Positions 9,426 to 16,183 of a stretch of DNA of 64,000 bases are shown here, one piece after another; position 1 is the first letter of the stretch, and each line of letters starts with the position of its first letter. A program made the position numbers and the translations under genes. This DNA is from Roseibium aggregatum (lineage in GTDB: Bacteria > Pseudomonadota > Alphaproteobacteria > Rhizobiales > Stappiaceae). The notes under the pieces were generated by a model that was not told the origin of the DNA, made no database searches, and was given only the letters and a program-made list of their open reading frames with translations. The stretch covers positions 186,001 to 250,000 of the forward strand of contig NZ_JABFCZ010000003.1 in assembly GCF_014692675.1 (NCBI RefSeq), written 5' to 3'.

Positions 9426-10613
9426 ATGAACTTGTCCACCCGCATCGCCGTTTCCCTCATTTCCGGCCTTATGGTCGCCGTTGCGTCGCCTGCCTTTGCC
9501 AAAGTCCCGTGCGGCGGCGATTTCGGTCAGTTTCTGGAAGGCGTCAAACAGGAGGCAATTGCGTCCGGCCTTTCGGCGCGCGCTGCGAACCGCGCGCTCG
9601 CCGGGGCGCAGATCGATCGCAAGGTTCTGTCCCGCGACCGGGCGCAAGGGGTTTTCAAGCTGGATTTCCTCACCTTCTCCAAGCGCGCCATCTCAAGCTA
9701 CCGGCTGAAAAACGGCGCGGCCAATATGCAAAAATGGTCCAGGGTCTTTAATCGGGCGGAAAAGGACTACGGCGTTCCCGCCCCCGTGATCACGGCCTTC
9801 TGGGCGCTTGAGACCGATTACGGCGGGTTCCAGGGCGATTTCAACACCGTGAATGCGCTGGCGACGCTGTCCCACGACTGCCGCCGGCCGCACCTGTTCC
9901 GGCCGCAGCTGATCGCCGCGATCGAGATGGTCCAGCACGGCGATCTAGACCCGCGCGGCACGACAGGGGCCTGGGCCGGGGAGATCGGGCAGGTGCAGAT
10001 GCTGCCCGCCGATATCATCCGCTTCGGCGTGGACGGCGACCATGACGGCCACATCAACGTCAAGGCGAGTTCCGCCGATGCGATCCTCACGGGCGCGAAG
10101 TTCATTCAGCATCTGGGCTGGAAACGGGGCGAACCCTGGCTGCAGGAAGTCTCCGTGCCGGCCAACTTTCCGTGGGAAACGACCGGCCTCGACCAGCGCA
10201 GGAACGGCAGCGAGTGGGCCCGCATGGGCGTGAAGGCGCGCCAGGGCAAGATCGCCAACGTGCCCGCGGCGCTGATCCTGCCTCAGGGCCGCAAGGGGCC
10301 GATTTTCCTGGCCTACCGGAACTTCGACATCTATCTGGAATGGAACCAGTCCTTCGTCTACACGACGACGGCGGCCTATCTGGCGACCCGTCTCGGCGGC
10401 GCGCACGTCTATGACCAGGGCAATCCGGATCCGGGCCTGAGCGACCCGCAGATGAAGCAGCTGCAGAAGAAGCTTGAAGATCTCGGCTACGACGTCGGCA
10501 AGATCGACGGCATCCTCGGCTCGGGCACACGCCATGCCGTTCAGGAAATGCAGAAGAAGCTCGGCATGCCCGCCGACGGCTGGCCGACGGAGGAACTGCT
10601 GGCGCGGCTGTAA
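9426..10613 (+). CDS. lytic murein transglycosylase, MltB type with peptidoglycan-binding domain
   Basis: 395 residues, periplasmic. Signal peptide of about 25 residues ending in SPAFA. The SLT_2 (MltB) catalytic domain spans about residues 35-320 with the catalytic glutamate in FWALETDYGG and the conserved GAWAGEIGQVQMLP and NFDIYLEWNQS segments. A C-terminal PGBD_1 domain (about residues 335-393, LQKKLEDLGYDVGKIDGILG) binds the glycan wall. The enzyme cleaves MurNAc-GlcNAc bonds forming 1,6-anhydro ends. No dedicated partner is adjacent; it likely serves general wall remodelling. Confidence 0.93.
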   Translation: MNLSTRIAVSLISGLMVAVASPAFAKVPCGGDFGQFLEGVKQEAIASGLSARAANRALAGAQIDRKVLSRDRAQGVFKLDFLTFSKRAISSYRLKNGAANMQKWSRVFNRAEKDYGVPAPVITAFWALETDYGGFQGDFNTVNALATLSHDCRRPHLFRPQLIAAIEMVQHGDLDPRGTTGAWAGEIGQVQMLPADIIRFGVDGDHDGHINVKASSADAILTGAKFIQHLGWKRGEPWLQEVSVPANFPWETTGLDQRRNGSEWARMGVKARQGKIANVPAALILPQGRKGPIFLAYRNFDIYLEWNQSFVYTTTAAYLATRLGGAHVYDQGNPDPGLSDPQMKQLQKKLEDLGYDVGKIDGILGSGTRHAVQEMQKKLGMPADGWPTEELLARL

Positions 10614-10639
10614 AAGCCGCGCGGCTTGAGACCCCCCGT

Positions 10640-11206
10640 TTACTGCGAGCCGCTTGGTGCTTTTTCCGGGATCGTCGGCTTGTGGCCGTCTCCGGTGAGA
10701 AATACGGCCAGGATACGCACCGGGGTCGTGCCTGTGTTGTGTCCCTGATGGGTCACGTGCATGGCTTCCAGAAAACCGTCGCCCGGTTTGTAGTGGCGTT
10801 CGCCGATGCCTTCATAGGTCACCGTCAGGTCCCCTTCGAGAATATATGCGTAAAGGGGCGTGCCGTGCTGGTGCCAGGCGGTCTTCTCGCCCGGTTCCAT
10901 GGTGACGATCAGGGATTTGATACCCGGATCCTTCGCAGGAAAGACGACTTTCTCGCCGGCAATGGTGGAGTCGCCGGTGAAGACGTCGACGACCTTCTTG
11001 TAGGGCGTCTCGGCGGGCGCATCGGCGGCCTTTTCCTCCGACGCGACCGGCTTCGGCTTGGCGACGACCGGCGCGGCCGGCGACTTCGGCTTTGCGACCG
11101 GCGAAATCGAGACATCCGCAGCGAATGACGGCGATGTCAGCGCCGGCAGGCCCGGGATGGAAAGAACCGCGACGGCGGCCAAGAGGCGAATGTGATTGCA
11201 AACCAT
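10640..11206 (-). CDS. secreted cupin-domain protein
   Basis: 188 residues. Signal peptide to about residue 29 (TSPSFA), then a Pro/Ala/Lys-rich linker (residues 33-65), then a single small cupin domain of about 90 residues with the metal-binding type pattern WHQHGTPLYAYILEGDLTV and HYKPGDGF. Cupins of this kind bind a metal and a small ligand; the linker suggests it works in the periplasm or tethered to another protein. Convergent with the transglycosylase gene and just downstream of soxR on the same strand; a 54-base gap makes co-transcription with soxR possible. Confidence 0.82.
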   Translation of the reverse strand: MVCNHIRLLAAVAVLSIPGLPALTSPSFAADVSISPVAKPKSPAAPVVAKPKPVASEEKAADAPAETPYKKVVDVFTGDSTIAGEKVVFPAKDPGIKSLIVTMEPGEKTAWHQHGTPLYAYILEGDLTVTYEGIGERHYKPGDGFLEAMHVTHQGHNTGTTPVRILAVFLTGDGHKPTIPEKAPSGSQ

Positions 11207-11260
11207 GTTTTGTCTCCCGCTCTGTTGGCAGAAGACTAGCCGCAGACAGGAAAAAAGAGG

Positions 11261-11743
11261 TTACCGTCCGGGCTCTTCCGTGTCGGAAGGCGAGGGCGCG
11301 ATCACGAAGCGTGGGCCCGTGCCGCTGTGGCCGGCGCGGTCTTCCGGGTTATAAAGCGCGCAGCTTTCAAGCGACAGGCAGCCGCAGCCGATGCAACCGT
11401 CGAGCCGGTCACGCAGCCGGCGGAGGGTGGTGATCTTTCTGTCGAGATGACCGCGGAAGGTCTGGCTGATCCGCGTCCAGTCCCGCTTCGTCGGCGTCCG
11501 GCCCTCCGGCAGAGACTTCAGGTAGCCGGCGATCTCGGCGATGGTGAAACCGAATTCCTGGGCAATCAGCACGAAGGAAAGCCGGCGGATATCGGAGCGC
11601 AGGAACCGGCGCTGGCCGCCGGCGTTGCGGGCCGGTGTCACCAGTCCCTTCGTCTCGTAGAAGCGGATCGCGGAAACGGACAGGCCGGTACGTCTTGCCA
11701 GGTCGCCGATCGACAACAGGTCGTTGCCTCTTGTCCTTGCCAT
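11261..11743 (-). CDS. soxR: redox-sensing transcriptional activator SoxR
   Basis: 160-residue MerR-family protein. The winged helix-turn-helix is at residues 10-50 (LARRTGLSVSAIRFYETKGL) and a dimerisation helix follows. The [2Fe-2S] cluster ligands are all present as CIGCGCLSLESC (Cys117, 120, 122, 128), the CX2CXCX5C pattern that defines SoxR. In non-enteric bacteria SoxR responds to redox-cycling compounds and controls small sets of detoxification or efflux genes. A near-perfect SoxR box lies between this gene and the divergent VOC gene. Confidence 0.96.
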   Translation of the reverse strand: MARTRGNDLLSIGDLARRTGLSVSAIRFYETKGLVTPARNAGGQRRFLRSDIRRLSFVLIAQEFGFTIAEIAGYLKSLPEGRTPTKRDWTRISQTFRGHLDRKITTLRRLRDRLDGCIGCGCLSLESCALYNPEDRAGHSGTGPRFVIAPSPSDTEEPGR

Positions 11744-11761
11744 GTTTTTTATCCCAAACCC

Positions 11762-11792
11762 TTGACCTCAAGTAAGGTTGAGGTTCTAGATC
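11762..11792 (+). promoter_or_regulatory. SoxR box and promoter of the VOC gene
   Basis: The 18-base palindrome CCTCAAGTAAGGTTGAGG occupies 11766-11783. It lies between a -35 TTGACC (11762-11767) and a -10 like TAGATC (11787-11792), giving the overlong 19-base spacer used by MerR-family activators. This makes the gene starting at 11827 the direct SoxR target. Confidence 0.85.
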
Positions 11793-11826
11793 AGGAACCT
11801 GTTCAAGTCAAACAGGAGGTAGGCCA

Positions 11827-12210
11827 ATGGCCGATGCGTTTCTGGAACACGTCAACATCACCGTCAGCGACCCGGTGAAAACCGCGCAAAGGCTCGCCGA
11901 CCTGTTCGGCTGGCATATCCGCTGGCAGGGCGAAGCCAAGGCCGGCGGTTACACGGTTCATGTCGGCAACGACAACTCCTATGTGGCGGTCTATTCGCTC
12001 GGGCAGCCGAAGGACGGCCCGGACAGCTACACCACCCGGGGCGGGCTCAACCATGTCGGTGTGGTCGTCGACGATCTGGAGGCAACCGAGGAAAGGGTCA
12101 AGGCCATGGGCTACACACCCCACAGCCATGCCGATTACCAACCCGGCCGCCGGTTCTACTTCGACGGCGACGACGGCATCGAGTTCGAGGTGGTGAGTTA
12201 TCCGTACTGA
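11827..12210 (+). CDS. VOC-family protein (glyoxalase/bleomycin-resistance fold), SoxR target
   Basis: 127 residues, a single vicinal-oxygen-chelate domain: FLEHVNITVSDP at the start, GGLNHVGVVVDDLE in the middle and FYFDGDDGIEFEVVSYP at the end, with candidate metal ligands His and Glu in the usual places. Members act on glyoxal adducts, fosfomycin, bleomycin-type or phenazine-type compounds. Control by the adjacent SoxR box suggests a role in dealing with a redox-active metabolite (inference). Ribosome site CAGGAGGTAGGCCA precedes the start. Confidence 0.88.
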   Translation: MADAFLEHVNITVSDPVKTAQRLADLFGWHIRWQGEAKAGGYTVHVGNDNSYVAVYSLGQPKDGPDSYTTRGGLNHVGVVVDDLEATEERVKAMGYTPHSHADYQPGRRFYFDGDDGIEFEVVSYPY

Positions 12211-12250
12211 GTGGATCTCCGTGCCGGACACGGTCGCGATGCGCATGCAA

Positions 12251-12280
12251 AAGGCGGCTTGAGGACAAGCCGCCTTGGAC
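12251..12280. terminator. bidirectional terminator between VOC and SDR genes
   Basis: Perfect 11-bp arms AAGGCGGCTTG / CAAGCCGCCTT with a 4-base loop. On the minus strand the stem is followed by TTTTGC, so it terminates the SDR gene well; on the plus strand it follows the VOC gene by 40 bases. Confidence 0.7.
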
Positions 12281-12327
12281 ACTGATTTTATTATTCATCA
12301 TCGGGCGATGCAGCCCGATGCAGCAGC

Positions 12328-13095
12328 CTACCGGGGCGCCATGCGGATGGCGCCGTCGAGGCGGATGGTTTCGCCGTTCAGCATGTCGTTTTCACAGATC
12401 GACCTGACGAGCTGGGCATATTCCGTCGCCCGTCCGAGGCGGGACGGGAAGGGAACCTGCTGGCCGAGGCTGTCCTGGACTTCCTGGGACAGGCCGAGCA
12501 GCATCGGCGTTTCGAATATGCCCGGGGCGATGGTCATGACACGGATACCGGCCTTGGACAGGTCCCGGGCGACCGGCAGCGTCATGCCGGCGATGCCGGC
12601 CTTCGAGGCCGCGTAGGCAACCTGGCCGATCTGGCCGTCGAAAGCGGCAACGGAGGCGGTGGATACGATCACGCCGCGGGCGCCGTCCGCGTTCAGCGGC
12701 TCAAGTTCGGCCATGGCGGTGGACGAGAGCGCGATACAGCGGAACGAGCCGACCAGGTTGACGGCAATCACCTTCTCGAACATGTCCATCGGATGGGGTT
12801 CGCCGCGAGACGTGGTCTTGGCGACCGGCGCGATCCCGGCGCAGTTGACCAGAATGCGTTCCGTCCCGTGAGCGGCCCGCGCCGCCGCAAAGCCGGCCTC
12901 GACGCTTGCCTGGTCGGTAACGTCGACACTCACGAACAGGCCGCCGATTTCCTTTGCGACCGCTTCGCCCTGCGTCTGGTCGCGGTCGAACAGCGCCACC
13001 TTGACGCCCTCGGATGCCAGCATGCGTGCCGTAGCGGCACCCAGGCCGGATGCGCCGCCGGTAACCACCGCGGCAATTTTGTCATTCAGTTGCAT
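12328..13095 (-). CDS. SDR-family dehydrogenase (type II 3-hydroxyacyl-CoA dehydrogenase-like)
   Basis: 255 residues. The NAD-binding motif TGGASGLGAATARML is at about residues 12-26, NCAG near residue 85 and the catalytic Tyr/Lys as YAASKAG near residue 160. The sequence around EPHPMDMFEKVIAVNLVGSFRC and GIFETPMLLGLSQEVQDSLGQQVPFPSRLG matches the HSD17B10/FabG-like 2-methyl-3-hydroxybutyryl-CoA dehydrogenase branch, NAD-dependent oxidation of hydroxyacyl-CoA in fatty-acid or isoleucine breakdown. Standing alone as a single gene. Confidence 0.9.
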   Translation of the reverse strand: MQLNDKIAAVVTGGASGLGAATARMLASEGVKVALFDRDQTQGEAVAKEIGGLFVSVDVTDQASVEAGFAAARAAHGTERILVNCAGIAPVAKTTSRGEPHPMDMFEKVIAVNLVGSFRCIALSSTAMAELEPLNADGARGVIVSTASVAAFDGQIGQVAYAASKAGIAGMTLPVARDLSKAGIRVMTIAPGIFETPMLLGLSQEVQDSLGQQVPFPSRLGRATEYAQLVRSICENDMLNGETIRLDGAIRMAPR

Positions 13096-13316
13096 GTAGC
13101 CTCCGCATTCATCGATGTAAAATATTGATATTACGTCATATTTTTTATTCTTTTGACTTTGACGTAAACTGAAGAACGGAAACTGGCCTGAAATATCCGC
13201 AAGGTCAAGAGCAGATATGCAACGTTAATGCATCGGGCAGGGTGAAGATGGCCGGGGAACGTGCAGGGCGGCGGCTTCAGGCCATGGGAAGGGGAGGAAC
13301 CGAGCTGTGAATGGCC

Positions 13317-14669
13317 CTATGCAAGCACCTTGAGGTCCAGCGGTGCGGCAAGACCGCTGATCGGGCGCGCAAGGCGATCCTGCGCGGGCAATCCGTCATA
13401 GCCCTGGGCAACGGCAAGGTCCCAGGTCACCGCATCTGTAAGGGCCTGGGAGGCTTCCTGCTTGTTGGCGTCTTCCAGCTTTGCCGCCCGGTTCACCGCA
13501 TCTCCGATGACGGTGAATTCCAGCCGGTCGTGTGATCCCACGACACCCACGGTGACAGGTCCCGCCGCAACGGCAGTACCGATCCTGAAATCGCCCGGCC
13601 AGCCGGCGGCCTGAAAAAGGTCTTTTCTGTCCTGAATGGCCACAATAACCGCCATGGCAGCCCTCAAGGCATCGGCGGCGTAAGTCTTTGAAGAATGGAT
13701 CGCGCCGAAGGTTGCGAGGATCCCGTCGCCGAGGAACTTGTCCACCCGTCCGCCCGCCCGCTCGATCACCTCGACTGCCGTGTCCTGATAGGCGGCCAGC
13801 ACCGCCATGACCTTTTCCGGCGGCATGTGGTTGGCCGTCCGGGTGAAACCCCGCACATCCACATAAAGGATGGCGGCCTCCCGAACGACGCCTTCGCCGG
13901 CCTGCAGCCGGGCCTCTGCTCCCGTGATGGAGGCGGCGACCTCAGGCGCGAAGAAGCGGCGGAGATCGCTCGCCGCCGTCTGTTCGCGGATGGAGATCAT
14001 CATCATTTTCCGGCCCCGGTAGAGGGCCGCAGTCAGGATCGCGGTCACGGTGATAATGACCACGGTCTTGTCCAGTTCCGCACCGATCAGGATGGAATTG
14101 CTGGTCAGGTATTCGACATAATTTCGCGTGATCCGCATGCTGCCCATGTCCGAGAAAACGGCATAGAGCACCAGGCCGATCCAACCGCACACCGCGACGA
14201 AGCCGGTGGTCAGCACGAACCTCGGATCGAACCGCAGGGCGCGAAGACTGATGAAGATGAACATGTACATCAGCGTCGGCGCCTTCAGATAAAAGGTCGG
14301 ATGCTGATTGTACTGGATGTGAAAGGAAAAGATCAGGCCGACCAGGAGCGCCATGTCGACGCCGATGGAGACGACCAGATACCAGTTCGGCAGGATGATC
14401 CGGTAAGACAGGACCAGACGGACGAGTGTGAACAGGAAATAGATGCCAAGTCCGATCGGAACGAAATTGAACCCGGCCGTTCCTTCCGCACGCGGGGCAA
14501 TGGCGTAAAGGGAGGAGAAGAACAGGACCAGGGCGAGCTGAACCCAGCCGATCAGGCGCTCCGATTCCGCTTCGCGCTGCCGGAACTCGTTGCGGACCCG
14601 TTCGGGTATACCCGCTTCCGGCAGTCCGCCGCGGAAAACTGACCTGATTGTCTCGCGAATCCCCGCCAT
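13317..14669 (-). CDS. membrane-bound class III nucleotide cyclase
   Basis: 450 residues from the preferred start. Residues 40-215 hold about six membrane segments; residues 225-450 form a class III cyclase catalytic domain. Both metal-binding aspartates are present (Asp271 in LYVDVRGF, Asp315 in FLGDG), as are the purine-specifying Lys311 and a Thr at 386, and the ribose-binding Asn393. The transition-state Arg expected four residues after that Asn is a lysine (VNRAAKLE), so activity may be modified. Lys plus Thr fits ATP as substrate, hence cAMP (inference). It is the last gene of the same-strand run ABC - CNB - MBL - cyclase. Confidence 0.88.
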   Translation of the reverse strand: MAGIRETIRSVFRGGLPEAGIPERVRNEFRQREAESERLIGWVQLALVLFFSSLYAIAPRAEGTAGFNFVPIGLGIYFLFTLVRLVLSYRIILPNWYLVVSIGVDMALLVGLIFSFHIQYNQHPTFYLKAPTLMYMFIFISLRALRFDPRFVLTTGFVAVCGWIGLVLYAVFSDMGSMRITRNYVEYLTSNSILIGAELDKTVVIITVTAILTAALYRGRKMMMISIREQTAASDLRRFFAPEVAASITGAEARLQAGEGVVREAAILYVDVRGFTRTANHMPPEKVMAVLAAYQDTAVEVIERAGGRVDKFLGDGILATFGAIHSSKTYAADALRAAMAVIVAIQDRKDLFQAAGWPGDFRIGTAVAAGPVTVGVVGSHDRLEFTVIGDAVNRAAKLEDANKQEASQALTDAVTWDLAVAQGYDGLPAQDRLARPISGLAAPLDLKVLA

Positions 14670-14802
14670 CGCCGTCTCGTTTTCTTCGTTTGGGGGCATG
14701 ATACGGTAAGTTTGTCCGGAATTGGACGGTTCCCCGGGCGACAGCAAGCCTTCCTCAGGCTTTGTGATCCGGCGTGATCGGTTGTGTCCTCCTACTGTGC
14801 CC

Positions 14803-15627
14803 CTAGGGCTTGAGCAGCATGCCCTCGCTCGCGACCAGCGTTCCCGGGTAGGCAGCGTCCGCCGCCATGCCGATTTCATCGAGTTCGTCGTCAGACCGGC
14901 GCGGGTCGTGGTGAAACAGCACCGGCACCTTAACATTCGCTTCCCTCGCCAGCGTAACCGCCTTCTGCCAGGTGGAGTGGCCCCAGCCCTTATAGCCTTC
15001 ATATTCGTCGTCGGTGAACATGGCGTCGTAGATCATGAAATCGGCGCCTTCCACAAACCTGCGGACGTTGGCGTCGATCTCCGGATCGCCGTGTTCGTGG
15101 TCGGTGATGATGCAGATCGATTTGCCGCCGTAGTCGAACCGGTACCCGCAGGCCCCGCCCGGATGATTGAGGCGCACGGTTCTGATCACCAGGTCGTCAT
15201 TGCGCGGCAGGATATCGCCAGCCTGGAATGTGCGGAAGTTGACCGCCTTCAGGGTCTTGGCGGCAACCGGAAAGATCGGGGGCGACATGATCCGTTCGAC
15301 GATGTCCACCAGGCTGGTTTCGTCGAGGAAGTGGCCTGCCCAGGCATTCACCTCGAAACGGGGATCATAGGCGGGCTTGAAGAACGGCAGTCCGCAGATG
15401 TGGTCCAGGTGGGTGTGGGTGAACAGGAGGTCGAAGGCGACCGGCTCGCACTTGCACAGATCCGCCCCGAAATTGCGCGCGCCCGAGCCGCAGTCGACCA
15501 GCACGAGGGAATTGCCGGCGCGAATTTCGAAACAGGTCGTTTCTCCGCCGTAGCGGAGCGTGCTGGCGCCAGGCGTCGGTGTCGAGCCGCGCGCACCCCA
15601 GCAACGAAGCGAAAACTGGTCGGCCAC
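14803..15627 (-). CDS. metallo-beta-lactamase-fold hydrolase
   Basis: 274 residues, cytoplasmic (no signal peptide). The metal-binding motif THTHLDH is at about residues 70-76, with further ligands ITDHEHG, IYDAMF and a C-terminal FHHDP histidine pair. The opening CWGARGSTPTPG..RYGGETTCFE belongs to the PhnP/RNase-Z-like branch in which some members are cyclic-nucleotide phosphodiesterases. It lies between a cyclic-nucleotide-binding gene and a cyclase gene, 12 bases after the former, so a phosphodiesterase role is attractive but unproven. Confidence 0.88.
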   Translation of the reverse strand: MADQFSLRCWGARGSTPTPGASTLRYGGETTCFEIRAGNSLVLVDCGSGARNFGADLCKCEPVAFDLLFTHTHLDHICGLPFFKPAYDPRFEVNAWAGHFLDETSLVDIVERIMSPPIFPVAAKTLKAVNFRTFQAGDILPRNDDLVIRTVRLNHPGGACGYRFDYGGKSICIITDHEHGDPEIDANVRRFVEGADFMIYDAMFTDDEYEGYKGWGHSTWQKAVTLAREANVKVPVLFHHDPRRSDDELDEIGMAADAAYPGTLVASEGMLLKP

Positions 15628-15638
15628 TCAATACTCCT

Positions 15639-16094
15639 TCAAGCAGCCGCGCCCGAGCGGGCCGCGGCAAGATCGCGCGTGGTCTGTTCGAGTCTGAGGG
15701 CAAGGGTGCGCATGACTTCAAGGGCCATATCGGGAAATTCCTTCAGGAGTTTCAGAAAATCGTCCTTGGAAACCGTAAGCACATCCATATCGTTCGCCGC
15801 GACGAGGGTCGCGGTTCTCGGCACATCGCACAGGATGGCGATTTCCCCGACGATGGAGTTGGCCTCGACCTTTGCCACGGCTTTTTCCCCGTCGGGCGTA
15901 TTGACCAGAACGTCCGCAGATCCTTTCAGGATGATAAAGGCCGAATCGCCTTCTTCTCCCTGGGTGCACAAGCGCTCTCCGGTCTTGTACTCCATCCGGT
16001 CGCTGATGAAGGCAAGAAGGCGCAGCTTTGTATCGTCGATACCCCTGAACAGGGGAACCTTTCTAAGGGCCCCGACTTCGCTTTCCAAAGACAC
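15639..16094 (-). CDS. stand-alone cyclic-nucleotide-binding domain protein
   Basis: 151 residues, almost entirely one CNB domain: LFRGIDDTKLRLLAFISDRM, then GERLCTQGEEGDSAFIILKGSADV and the phosphate-binding-cassette region VGEIAILCDVPRTATLVA, where Glu and Arg contact the cyclic phosphate and ribose. No DNA-binding helix-turn-helix follows, so it is not a CRP/FNR transcription factor; it resembles regulatory subunits. A GTG start at 16094 is chosen because AAGGAGG sits five bases upstream. Located between the large ABC transporter and the MBL hydrolase gene on the same strand. Confidence 0.88.
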   Translation of the reverse strand: MSLESEVGALRKVPLFRGIDDTKLRLLAFISDRMEYKTGERLCTQGEEGDSAFIILKGSADVLVNTPDGEKAVAKVEANSIVGEIAILCDVPRTATLVAANDMDVLTVSKDDFLKLLKEFPDMALEVMRTLALRLEQTTRDLAAARSGAAA

Positions 16095-16183
16095 ACTAAC
16101 CTCCTTTGCCGTCGGCGACGACGAGAAATCTGCCGGCCTTTGCCGGTATGCGGGTTTCAGAAAAGCATCTTGGTTGCCGATCC

